From the NCBI RefSeq assembly GCF_039541815.1, contig NZ_BAABGY010000007.1, positions 992,001 through 1,056,000 of the forward strand: a stretch of 64,000 nucleotides of DNA, given 5' to 3'. Below are positions 57,501-64,000 of the stretch, one piece after another (position 1 is the first letter of the stretch; each line of letters starts with the position of its first letter). The notes beneath the pieces were generated by a model. The model did not search any database, was not told where the DNA came from, and saw only the letters and a program-made list of their open reading frames with translations. Position numbers and translations under genes: made by a program. The DNA is from Flavisolibacter amylovorans. Its GTDB lineage: Bacteria; Bacteroidota; Bacteroidia; Chitinophagales; Chitinophagaceae.

Positions 57501-59396
57501 GTGACCTACAATAAAAAGACCGGTCGCCTCACCGGCTCCGGCAACAACCGCGACCCCGAGCACCGCCTGGCCTTCGACCTCGACATGGACCTCGACGACA
57601 GCGCCAACCTGCACACCGACCGCATCAGCATCGAGCCTGTGAATTACCCGGTCACCTACCTCCAAAACTTCGTCGGCTCGCTCTTCACGGACCTGCGTGG
57701 CAATGTGACCGGGCGGCTCAACATCGTGGGCGAAGGGGCAGCCCGCCGCTTCGTTGGCAAGGCGCGCCTGATCAACGCCGGGCTCAAGGTCAACTTCACG
57801 CAGGTATTCTATACGATCGACGACACGGAGATCGAGCTGAGGGAAGACCGCATCGACTTCGGTACGCTCCGCCTCCGCGACCGCTATGGCAAGCCGGCCA
57901 CCCTCCGCGGCTCCATCGCCCACGAGGGCTTTAAGGACATGGTGTTCGACCTGCTGGTGCGCACCGACGGCGAGCCCGTAGAACTACTGAACACGACCTA
58001 CAACGACAACCAGACCTTCTACGGCCGCGCCCGCGGCACCGGCTCCTTCCGCCTTACCGGGCCGCAGGCCAACATGAATATGGAGATCGACGCCCGTCCC
58101 TCCAACCGCGACTCCTCCTATATCACACTGCCGCCGTCGAAGACGCGGGAGTCGGGCGCTGCGGCCGATTTCATGGTGGAGCGCAAATACGGTACGGAGA
58201 TGACGCCGGCCACCTTTGCCAATGCCGCCACCAACGTCAACTACACCGTGAACCTGACGGCCAACCCGCTCGTGAACGTCGAAGTGATCCTCGACGACCT
58301 TACGGGCGACGCCATCAGCGGCCGCGGCACCGGCGACCTCACCCTCGAATCGGGCACCAACAAGCCGCTCAGCCTGCGGGGGCGCTACAACATCGAAGAA
58401 GGGAAATACCTCTTTACCTTCCAGTCGTTCTTCAAGAAACCGTTTGAACTGCGTAAGGGCGCCAACAACTACATCCAGTGGAACGGCGATCCCTATGCCG
58501 CGCAGATCCGCTTCGAGGCCATCTACAAGGCGGAGAACGTGCGCTTTGCCCCGCTGGTGACGAGCCTTGCCCTAAACGACACACGCCTGGAGCGCCTCCG
58601 CGGCGACGTGAACGTAGCGGCGACGCTCACCGGCGAGCTCTTCCGGCCCAACTTCGCGTTCCACCTCGAGTTCCCGGAGAACAGCCCCGTGAATACGAAC
58701 CCGTCGTTTACCTACGGCCTGCAGCAGATCGAGCGCAACCCCAACGAGATCAACAAGCAGGTGACCTACCTCATCGTGTTCAACTCGTTCGCTCCCTACC
58801 AGGGCGACCAGAGCAACTCCGGCGGCGCCTTTAACGAGTTTGCCTACAGCACGATCTCGGGCCTCTTCTTCGGCGAGGTGAACCGCCTGCTCAACCAGGT
58901 GCTGGGCAAGGTGCTGAGCAACAACAAGCTGACGCTAAACTTCTCCGGCTCGCTCTACAACCGCAACCTGCTCACGCAGAATAACCGCGGCTTCGGCATC
59001 AACACCGGCACCATCAACGTGGGCCTCACGGCTCCCGCAGGCGAGCGGGTGCAGATCACCTTCGGTGGCACTTTCGATGTGCCCATTCCCGGCAACAACG
59101 ACATCAACCAGCGGATCAACGTCTACCCCGACGTCAGCGTAGACGTGCTGATCAACAAAACAGGATCGATCCGCGCCACGTTCTTCTACACGCAGTCGCC
59201 CGACCTGCTCGTCAGCGGCGCCAATACCAACACGATCCGCAACCAGCGCGCCGGCGCCAAGCTCTCCTACCGAAAGGAATTCGACAGCTTCGGCGACCTG
59301 TTCCGCAGAAAGAAGAAAGAGCCGGTGGCCGACAGCACCCGCCCCAATCAGGAAGCCGACGACTCCACGTTGCGGCAACGCTACCCGGGACCGTAA
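54561..59396 (+). CDS. TamB-like translocation/assembly protein (DUF490)
   Basis: About 1611 residues. The N-terminus (AAKILGAVILSLLILLCLTLAFVQTEWGQNWLVDRV) is the inner-membrane anchor; then a very long beta-rich stretch (repeated FNLGRFFNNSDLG, LRGRFDLNLSG, LNGSITIEDPAN) that spans the periplasm; the C-terminal about 400 residues are the DUF490 domain (FQSFFKKPFELRKGANNYIQWNGDPYAAQIRFEAIYKAENV, SGLFFGEVNRLLNQVLGKVLSNNKLTLNFSGSLYNRN). TamB-like proteins move lipids or help insert outer-membrane proteins. No ATG, GTG or TTG precedes the anchor in frame; the nearest upstream in-frame stop is at 54546 and CTG at 54561 (LKRAAKILG) is the most likely start. The first in-frame GTG (54726) would lose the anchor. 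Confidence 0.85.
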   Translation: MKRAAKILGAVILSLLILLCLTLAFVQTEWGQNWLVDRVTAKLSRDLRTSIRINKVRVVLFNHMNLEGVLIEDQKKDTLLSAGVLQVRLTDWFFLKDKVDLEYIGLRNATVKLQRTDSVWNYQYLVDYFSSPSTGQKKESGIELNLKKVVLENVSFTQRDAWQGADAYIKVGGLDMDARELSLSKNIFDIQRLWLDGPVYHEFSYTGRRSAASKAAAAARSIKPDTATLRWNPGRLYLHISQLELKNGRFRSDKDGVLGSTLPHFDGRHIDFLGITGNLRELRFLNDTLSAQTDLVTRERGGLDVKQLRTHLRFHPELMEFGKLSIKTNRSTLRNHFAMRFKSWDDLGDFENKVRMEGHFEDALIASDDIAIFAPDLATWDRLFHIDGVVKGTVDALEGRDVKLRTGQTALNGNFTVQGLTDPTTVFLNVEADDLVTNYNEAVVFVPALRKVTTPNLRALGTIRFSGTYTGFFNDFVTYGTLHTSLGSLRTDLNMKLPDGGVPVYSGNISTASFNLGRFFNNSDLGIVDFNGQLKGRGFTQSQLAMDVNGTVRRFQLGTYTYQNITAKGHLTGSSFNGDFAINDPNARLRLNGLITYGGKRPTFDAKAGIDTLNLRALGFSKEELSLRGRFDLNLSGASLSDFLGQASISDATLMHDGRRLSFDSLYVSSTFYNGVRTLQARSNELYAKLQGQFDLATLPDAFQLFLNRYYPAYIKPPRLRALPRQAFTFDITTGAIEDYLKLFDRRISGGNGAHIKGSLDVGANSLVLDAQVPGFGYDQYRFSGISLKGDGNFSRLIVDGDVAHAAIGDSVSLPQTKFNIQARNDVSDVSITTSSNLAVNQASLSAQVHTFSDGLSLLFNPSSFLLNGKTWTIEQGGTLDFRRNTVTQGNVVLKESNQEIRLSTVPSEDGNNLNDLHVALKNLNLGDITPFFVPSNRIEGLLNGSITIEDPANRFLVRGQVETDQLRVDNDSIGQLAAQVTYNKKTGRLTGSGNNRDPEHRLAFDLDMDLDDSANLHTDRISIEPVNYPVTYLQNFVGSLFTDLRGNVTGRLNIVGEGAARRFVGKARLINAGLKVNFTQVFYTIDDTEIELREDRIDFGTLRLRDRYGKPATLRGSIAHEGFKDMVFDLLVRTDGEPVELLNTTYNDNQTFYGRARGTGSFRLTGPQANMNMEIDARPSNRDSSYITLPPSKTRESGAAADFMVERKYGTEMTPATFANAATNVNYTVNLTANPLVNVEVILDDLTGDAISGRGTGDLTLESGTNKPLSLRGRYNIEEGKYLFTFQSFFKKPFELRKGANNYIQWNGDPYAAQIRFEAIYKAENVRFAPLVTSLALNDTRLERLRGDVNVAATLTGELFRPNFAFHLEFPENSPVNTNPSFTYGLQQIERNPNEINKQVTYLIVFNSFAPYQGDQSNSGGAFNEFAYSTISGLFFGEVNRLLNQVLGKVLSNNKLTLNFSGSLYNRNLLTQNNRGFGINTGTINVGLTAPAGERVQITFGGTFDVPIPGNNDINQRINVYPDVSVDVLINKTGSIRATFFYTQSPDLLVSGANTNTIRNQRAGAKLSYRKEFDSFGDLFRRKKKEPVADSTRPNQEADDSTLRQRYPGP

Positions 59397-59399
59397 GAA

Positions 59400-59585
59400 A
59401 TCGTGAGGCGTCAGGCGTGAGGAGCGCGCGTCCAGGCTGGGTCTGTCCCTTCCTCCTGGCATAACGTACATGCGCCCGTTATCAGAAGTAGTTCCGGAAT
59501 GTCGGGTACTTTACGGCGCACCTTCGCTGAAGCTTCGGCGCGCAGGGCACGGCTTACCTCTGACGCCTCACGACAATCTGCGAAG
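59400..59585. repeat. CGTGAGGCGTCAGGCGTG words and related repeat element
   Basis: Directly after the TamB stop come CGTGAGGCGTCAGGCGTGAG (from 59403) and, at 59553-59575, the inverse words CTGACGCCTCACGAC. In between, ACGGCGCACCTTCGCTGAAGC (59515 on) resembles the inverse of 24320-24357 over about 55 bases. The remainder of the gap to 59694 shows nothing else clear. Confidence 0.65.
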
Positions 59586-59694
59586 GCTTCGATTCCGGGA
59601 AGTCGCGCGCTTGCGAACCTACCGGCGCTCCGCGTTGTTAAACCCGAAACCCGGAGTTCCGGCGCACTGCGTTATTTTTACCGAAACCGAATCG

Positions 59695-60123
59695 ATGGCC
59701 ACGAATAGCTATATCCTGATGCTGGAAGACGACGAGGACGACCGCCAGCTTACCAAAGCCACCCTCGACGAATTGGGTATCTCCATGCGGGTGCACTTCG
59801 TGCGCTCGCGTGATGAGCTCCTGGAGCAGTTGCAGGCGGCCGAGCCGGTGGTGGTGCTCCTCGATTACAACGTGAAGCCCGACACCGGGCTTGACGTGCT
59901 GCAGGCCATCAAGGTGCGCCCGGAAGGCCGCGCGGTGCCGGTGGTGGTGCTGGGCGATACCGACGACCCCGACTTTGTGCGCCTCTGCTACAACAAGGGC
60001 GCCGCGAGCTACGTGGTGAAGCCCAACAGCTACGAAGGCACGCGCCGCGCCATCAGCGCCTTTTTCACCTATTGGCTGAGAGTGGCGGAAACACCGGCCC
60101 ACCGCTCCGAAAAACTGGTCTGA
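59695..60123 (+). CDS. Single-domain response regulator 1 (Rcp1-like)
   Basis: 142 residues, receiver domain only. Acidic pocket Glu11-Asp12-Asp13 (ILMLEDDEDDRQL), phospho-acceptor Asp57 (VVLLDYNVKPDTGLDVL), conserved Lys in SYVVKPNSYEG. The ATG at 59695 follows an open frame that runs back through repeats to 59470 but is the only start that fits. Stand-alone receivers of this kind (Rcp1-type) are classic partners of phytochrome kinases; here the linkage is inference. A paralogue follows 22 bp downstream. Confidence 0.87.
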   Translation: MATNSYILMLEDDEDDRQLTKATLDELGISMRVHFVRSRDELLEQLQAAEPVVVLLDYNVKPDTGLDVLQAIKVRPEGRAVPVVVLGDTDDPDFVRLCYNKGAASYVVKPNSYEGTRRAISAFFTYWLRVAETPAHRSEKLV

Positions 60124-60145
60124 CGCACTTTTCAAATTTTTGCAT

Positions 60146-60586
60146 ATGGCAAACCCGGGATCCCACATCCTCATCCTCGAAGACGATCACGACGACCGCC
60201 AACTCATTCAATCGGTACTGGAGGAAAGCCCGGTGCCGGTGCCGATCCGCTTTGTATCGAGCGGCACGGCCTTGCTGGAGTCGCTGGAGCAACACGAACC
60301 GCTGCTGGTGATGATGGATTTCAACGTGCAGCCGGACACCGGCCTCGAGCTATTGGAGGCCATCAAGCGACGCGACGCGTGGCGGCACATCCCCGTGGTG
60401 ATCGGCGGCGAAAGCAGCGACACCGATTTTATCCGCCTCTGTTACCGGAAAGGCGCCTGCAGCTATATCATAAAGCCCACTTCCATCGACGGCATCCGCG
60501 CCAGCCTCGCCGGCTTTTTCTCCTACTGGCTCCAGGTGCCGGGACTGCCGGCCGGGCAGCCGCAAACATCCGCCATTCGCCCATGA
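60146..60586 (+). CDS. Single-domain response regulator 2 (Rcp1-like), coupled to ubiX
   Basis: 146 residues, receiver domain only. EDDHDDRQLIQ (residues 12-22) supplies the acidic pocket; Asp58 in VMMDFNVQPDTGLELLEAIK is the phospho-acceptor; Lys in SYIIKPTS. It is similar along its full length to the preceding receiver (LEDD.DDRQL..., D.NV.PDTGL..L.AIK, R.CY.KGA.SY..KP), so a tandem duplication. Its TGA overlaps the ubiX ATG by four bases (ATGA), suggesting coupled translation. ATG at 60146 is preferred over the TTG at 60140. No DNA-binding output. Confidence 0.87.
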   Translation: MANPGSHILILEDDHDDRQLIQSVLEESPVPVPIRFVSSGTALLESLEQHEPLLVMMDFNVQPDTGLELLEAIKRRDAWRHIPVVIGGESSDTDFIRLCYRKGACSYIIKPTSIDGIRASLAGFFSYWLQVPGLPAGQPQTSAIRP

Positions 60587-61143
60587 AGAAGATCGCGGTA
60601 GCCATCACCGGGGCCAGCGGCGCCCTCTACGCGCGCCTGCTGCTGCAGAAGCTGCAGCAGCTCCAGGCACAGTGCGCGGAGGTCTCGGTGGTCATGAGCG
60701 ACAACGCCCGCTACGTGTGGCGCACCGAGCTCGGCGACGAGTGCTACAACGACTTCCCGTTTCGCTATTTCGAGAAGAGCGACTTCCTTGCGCCCTTCGC
60801 CTCGGGCTCGGCCCGCTACGACGCGCTGATCGTCGCCCCCTGCTCCATGGGCACGCTGGGCCGCATCGCCGGTGGCATCTCCAACGACCTCACTACACGG
60901 GGCGCCGACGTGATGCTGAAGGAACGGAAGAAGCTCATTTTGCTGGTGCGCGAAACGCCTTATAACCTCGTGCACATTAAAAACATGGAAACCGTGACGC
61001 TCGCCGGCGGAATCATTTGCCCGGCCACGCCTTCGTTTTACTCGCGTCCCCAGACACTTGAAGAGGCCGCCGGCACCGTCATCGACCGGGTCATCGACCT
61101 CGCGGGGCTCGAGAATGAGTCTTTCCGCTGGGGGTCTGAGTAA
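60583..61143 (+). CDS. ubiX: Flavin prenyltransferase UbiX
   Basis: 186 residues; makes prenylated FMN, the cofactor of UbiD-type decarboxylases, from FMN and dimethylallyl phosphate. Signature N-terminus MKKIAVAITGASGALYARLLL, LIVAPCSMGTLGRIAGGISNDLTTRGADVMLKERKKLILLVRETPYNLVHIKNMETVTLAGG and PATPSFY are complete. The ATG overlaps the stop of the upstream receiver gene. No ubiD lies in this window. Coupling with response regulators is unusual and may be accidental. Confidence 0.95.
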   Translation: MKKIAVAITGASGALYARLLLQKLQQLQAQCAEVSVVMSDNARYVWRTELGDECYNDFPFRYFEKSDFLAPFASGSARYDALIVAPCSMGTLGRIAGGISNDLTTRGADVMLKERKKLILLVRETPYNLVHIKNMETVTLAGGIICPATPSFYSRPQTLEEAAGTVIDRVIDLAGLENESFRWGSE

Positions 61144-61460
61144 GTCAACATGCAAAAGTAACAAGTCAGAAGCCAAGAATCTTGATCCGACAAAGCTGGG
61201 TGTAGGTACGGTCATTGCGAGCGCACCGTCCCGAAGCTTCGGGACAATCTCCACAGCCTACGGAATGTTCCTGTGATCGCAGCCTGATGGATGACTCCGC
61301 GTAACGCCGGAGATTGCTTCGTTGCAGGCTGCCTTCGGCGCCTGCTGCCTCGCAATGACGTAGCGCCACTACGCGGCGCGTACCGCGCAAGGACCGCAAC
61401 GAAAAAGGGGGGGCTGCAACTGCAGCCTCCCTTTTTGAATTTTCACTTTTGAATTTTGCC
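61144..61460. repeat. Gap with inverted-ended element, terminator and TTTTGAATTTT words
   Basis: Element 61210-61361 has inverse ends GTCATTGCGAG.../...CTCGCAATGAC and contains CCGAAGCTTCGG; such GTCATTGCGAG repeats are widespread in bacterial genomes. Hairpin 61402-61436 (AAAAAGGGGG-GGCTGCA with its inverse, T-rich flank) can terminate ubiX and aconitase. From 61434, TTTTGAATTTTCACTTTTG words end at the minus-strand aconitase stop (61461-61463). Confidence 0.7.
61402..61436. terminator. Bidirectional terminator between ubiX and acn
   Basis: AAAAAGGGGGGGCTGCA / TGCAGCCTCCCTTTTT stem with a 2-base loop and one mismatch, flanked by A and T tracts. Confidence 0.82.
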
Positions 61461-63728
61461 TTAGGCATTAGCGAACTGCTTGCGGATCAGGTTCAGCGCC
61501 GAGCCGGCCTTGAACCACTCGATCTGCTGGCGGTTGTAGGTGTGATTCACCTTGATCTTGTCGGAAGAGCCGTCCTTGTGGTGGAACACCATCGTCAGCT
61601 GCTTGCCGGGCGCGAAGTCGGTGAGTCCGAGGATGTCGATGGTATCGTCTTCCTGGATCTTCTCGTAGTCTTCCTTGTTGGCGAAGGTGAGGGCCAGCAT
61701 GCCCTGCTTCTTCAGGTTCGTTTCGTGGATACGGGCGAAGCTCTTGACGAGGATCGCGCGTACGCCGAGGTGACGGGGCTCCATGGCGGCGTGCTCGCGG
61801 GAGGAGCCTTCGCCGTAGTTCTCGTCGCCCACCACCACCGAGCCGAGGCCGGCGGCCTTATACTGGCGCTGCGTGGCCGGCACGGGGCCGTACTCACCCG
61901 TCAGCCCGTTCTTCACGGAGTCGGTCTGCAGGTTGTACGAGTTGATCGCGCCGATCAGCATGTTGTTGGAGATGTTGTCGAGGTGGCCGCGGTACTTCAG
62001 CCAGGGACCGGCCATCGAGATGTGGTCGGTGGTGCACTTGCCTTTTACGCGGATCAGGAGGCGCAGGCCCTTGAGGTCGGAGCCTTCCCAGGCCGGGAAC
62101 GGCTCCAGGAGCTGCAGGCGGGTGCTGTCGCCGGCCACGAGTACCTGTACGTCCTCGCCGTTCTCGGCGGGCGCCTGGTAACCGGGATCCTCGACGTCGA
62201 AGCCGCGGGGCGGCAACTCGAAGCCTTTCGGCTCGTCAAGCATCACTTCCTGCCCGCTCTCGGTCTTCAGCTTGTCGGTGAGGGGGTTGAAGGAGAGGCG
62301 ACCGGCGATGGCGTAGGCCGTCACGATCTCGGGGGAGGCCACGAAGGCATGCGTGGAGGCGAGGCCGTCGTTGCGCTTGGCGAAGTTGCGGTTGAAGGAG
62401 GTAACGATCGTATTCTTACGGGAGGGGTCGTCGATGTGGCGGGCCCACTGACCGATGCAGGGACCACAGGCGTTGGCCATCACGATGCCGCCGATCTCGT
62501 CGAAGGTCTTGAGGTAGCCGTCTTTCTCGATGGTGAAGCGCACCACCTCGGAGCCCGGGGTGATGGTGAACTCCGATGCCACCTTGAGGCCCTTTGTCTT
62601 GGCCTGGGAAGCGATCGAGGCGGAGCGGGAGATGTCTTCGTAGGAGGAGTTGGTGCAGGAGCCGATGAGGGCTACTTCCACCGCGTCGGGCCAGCCGTTG
62701 GCAGCCACGGCGGCGGCCATCTGGGAGATGGGCGTTGCCAGGTCCGGCGTAAAGGGACCGTTGACGTAGGGCTCCAGCGTGGAGAGGTCGAGCTCGAGCA
62801 CCTGGTCGTAGTATTTTGCGGGGTTGGCGTACACCTCGGCATCGGGGCGCAGGTGCTCGCGCACGCGGTCGGCGGCGGCGGCCACCTCTTCGCGGCCCGT
62901 GGCCTTCAGGTAGGCCGACATTTTCTCGTCGTAGCCGAACACCGAGCAGGTAGCGCCGATCTCGGCACCCATGTTACAGATGGTGGCCTTGCCGGTGCAG
63001 GAGAGGGAGTCGGCGCCGTCGCCGAAGTACTCCACGATGGCACCGGTGCCGCCTTTCACGGTGAGCTGTCCGGCCACCCAGAGGATGACGTCCTTGGCGG
63101 AGGTCCAGCCGCTCATTTTGCCGGTGAGCTTTACGCCGATGAGCTTGGGCATCTTGAGCTCCCAGGCGAGGCCGGCCATGACGTCTACGGCGTCGGCACC
63201 ACCCACGCCGATGGCGAGCATGCCGAGGCCGCCCGCGTTCGGGGTGTGGGAGTCGGTACCGATCATCATACCGCCCGGGAAGGCGTAGTTCTCGAGTACC
63301 ACCTGGTGAATGATACCGGCGCCGGGCTTCCAGAAGCCGATGCCGTACTTATTGGAGATGGAGGAAAGGAAGTCGTACACCTCGCGGTTGATGTCGATGG
63401 CTACGCCGAGATCCTCTTTGGCGCCGACCTTGGCCTGGATCAGGTGGTCGCAGTGCACGGTGGAGGGAACGGCTACGCGCGAGCGGCCGCAGGTATCGAA
63501 CTGGAGCAGGGCCATCTGGGCGGTGGCGTCCTGCATGGCTACGCGGTCGGGCGCGAAATCGACATAGTCCTTGCCGCGCTCCAGCACGCGGGTCGCCGGC
63601 GTGAACGTGTGGGAATACAGGATCTTCTCGGCGAGCGTCAGGGGCCGTCCAACGAGGTTACGGGCCGCCATCACCTTAAGAGGGAGCGCTTCGTACACCT
63701 TGCGGATGAGGTCTAAGTCAAATAACAT
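61461..63728 (-). CDS. acn: Aconitate hydratase
   Basis: 755 residues, close to the mitochondrial-type aconitase; converts citrate to isocitrate in the TCA cycle. Cys ligands of the 4Fe-4S cluster: Cys358 (LIGSCTNSSYEDI), Cys421 and Cys424 (NACGPCIGQW). Further motifs: VPSTVHCDHLIQAK, GTDSHTPNAGGLGMLAIGVGGADA, and in the swivel domain KCTTDHISMAGPWLKYRGHLDNIS and GEGSSREHAAMEPRHLGVRAI. The mixed length of 755, not about 900, separates it from AcnA and IRP types. A clear -7 box (63807-63800) precedes it. It is divergent from the PspC gene. Confidence 0.96.
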   Translation of the reverse strand: MLFDLDLIRKVYEALPLKVMAARNLVGRPLTLAEKILYSHTFTPATRVLERGKDYVDFAPDRVAMQDATAQMALLQFDTCGRSRVAVPSTVHCDHLIQAKVGAKEDLGVAIDINREVYDFLSSISNKYGIGFWKPGAGIIHQVVLENYAFPGGMMIGTDSHTPNAGGLGMLAIGVGGADAVDVMAGLAWELKMPKLIGVKLTGKMSGWTSAKDVILWVAGQLTVKGGTGAIVEYFGDGADSLSCTGKATICNMGAEIGATCSVFGYDEKMSAYLKATGREEVAAAADRVREHLRPDAEVYANPAKYYDQVLELDLSTLEPYVNGPFTPDLATPISQMAAAVAANGWPDAVEVALIGSCTNSSYEDISRSASIASQAKTKGLKVASEFTITPGSEVVRFTIEKDGYLKTFDEIGGIVMANACGPCIGQWARHIDDPSRKNTIVTSFNRNFAKRNDGLASTHAFVASPEIVTAYAIAGRLSFNPLTDKLKTESGQEVMLDEPKGFELPPRGFDVEDPGYQAPAENGEDVQVLVAGDSTRLQLLEPFPAWEGSDLKGLRLLIRVKGKCTTDHISMAGPWLKYRGHLDNISNNMLIGAINSYNLQTDSVKNGLTGEYGPVPATQRQYKAAGLGSVVVGDENYGEGSSREHAAMEPRHLGVRAILVKSFARIHETNLKKQGMLALTFANKEDYEKIQEDDTIDILGLTDFAPGKQLTMVFHHKDGSSDKIKVNHTYNRQQIEWFKAGSALNLIRKQFANA

Positions 63729-63799
63729 GGGCGAATTGTTTTATAGCCTTCAACAACTCAGGCATTGTGTTTGTGGTAATGAAATTGTCTAAAGTGGTG

Positions 63800-63807
63800 C
63801 AAATTTA
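63800..63807 (-). promoter_or_regulatory. -7 promoter box of acn
   Basis: TAAATTTG on the minus strand, a perfect TAnnTTTG match, 71 bases before the start codon. Confidence 0.6.
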
Positions 63808-63864
63808 ATAAAAAGCCACGAACGAAACGGGAGCAATAGCGTTGTGAAAGCCCACGAAAAAAAC

Positions 63865-63872
63865 TAAATTCG
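63865..63872 (+). promoter_or_regulatory. Candidate -7 box of the PspC gene
   Basis: TAAATTCG, one mismatch to TAnnTTTG, four bases before the ATG at 63877. Confidence 0.35.
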
Positions 63873-63876
63873 CTAT

Positions 63877-64000
63877 ATGAAGCGCCTTAAAGAGTTTATC
63901 GAGTGGCAGGCCTTCGGCGTCTGCACAGCCATCGGCGATCGTATGGGCATCGCTACGTCCCGCATCCGCATGTGGTTCATCTACATCTCCTTCCTCACGC
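63877..64000 (+). CDS. PspC-domain protein, 3' end outside window
   Basis: 41 codons are present: MKRLKEFIEWQAFGVCTAIG then DRMGIATSRIRMWFIYISFLT. The pattern FGVCTAIGDRMGI..SRIRMWFIYISFLT matches the PspC domain, with GVCxAIGDxxGI and a membrane helix starting at RMWFIYISF. PspC proteins sit in the inner membrane and take part in envelope-stress responses. In Bacteroidota, short PspC proteins are common and usually single-domain; here the C-terminus is cut off. Confidence 0.8.
   Translation, partial: MKRLKEFIEWQAFGVCTAIGDRMGIATSRIRMWFIYISFLT

Noticed and set aside
55293..57923. Long antisense frame within the TamB-like gene
   Set aside because: Shadow of a beta-rich coding region; no domain pattern.
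61449..63716. Open frame of 755 codons antisense to aconitase
   Set aside because: Mirror of the aconitase gene; glycine- and histidine-rich with no motifs.

Overview
This is a GC-rich (roughly 60% or more by eye) chromosomal segment of a bacterium in the Bacteroidota, most plausibly a Chitinophagaceae-like member. The evidence is a secreted giant with a type IX secretion (T9SS) C-terminal domain, PorT-like and TamB-like envelope proteins, DUF2911, DUF3606 and choice-of-anchor J proteins, -7 promoter boxes of the TAnnTTTG type, and almost no Shine-Dalgarno sequences. There is no rRNA, tRNA, prophage or CRISPR array. The family placement is inference.

Layout. 1-6 kb: end of an unknown helical protein, an ammonium transporter, a PQQ-propeller lipoprotein, a GAF hybrid histidine kinase and a DUF3606 protein. 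6-11 kb: a cyanophycin cluster (cyanophycinase, divergent cyanophycin synthetase, convergent isoaspartyl peptidase) for storing nitrogen as Asp-Arg polymer and recovering it. 11-20 kb: an alkaline-phosphatase-superfamily enzyme, a 1847-residue T9SS surface protein, and a divergent TPR/HTH membrane-bound regulator. 20-24 kb: pyruvate carboxylase. 24-31 kb: a light-sensing operon of heme oxygenase, a kinase-less bacteriophytochrome and a CheB-CheR-PAS-histidine kinase giant. 31-38 kb: acyl-CoA carboxyltransferase, two anchor-J lipoproteins, a YiiX-like hydrolase, RNase H, a DUF6580 membrane protein, mannose-6-phosphate isomerase and YraN. 38-42 kb: a YkgJ cysteine-cluster protein, a XerD-type recombinase, a DUF2911 protein, an IS200-like (RAYT) transposase and a PH-domain protein. 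42-49.5 kb: a sodium:solute symporter, two tiny membrane proteins, a PIG-L deacetylase and an M14 peptidase, all on the minus strand. 49.6-54.4 kb: a candidate small RNA or attenuator, gamma-glutamyltranspeptidase, a DinB-like protein, an outer-membrane barrel and an exported isoaspartyl peptidase. 54.5-64 kb: TamB-like protein, two Rcp1-like response regulators coupled to ubiX, aconitase and the start of a PspC protein.

How the parts work together. Ammonium import, cyanophycin synthesis and degradation, and two isoaspartyl peptidases (one cytoplasmic, one exported) make a nitrogen-storage theme. Heme oxygenase supplies biliverdin to a phytochrome that keeps its chromophore-binding residues but stops after the PHY domain. 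The kinase encoded 35 bp downstream is the natural output partner, and the two stand-alone receivers near 60 kb are possible targets.

The most unusual genome-scale signal is in the gaps. Short word-like tandem repeats, a different word in many gaps, begin at or within a few bases of the stop codons of about a dozen genes and often fold into hairpins. Longer inverted-repeat elements also occur, and a tandem pair of REP-like hairpins with a compensatory base change lies about 12 kb from a RAYT-type transposase gene.
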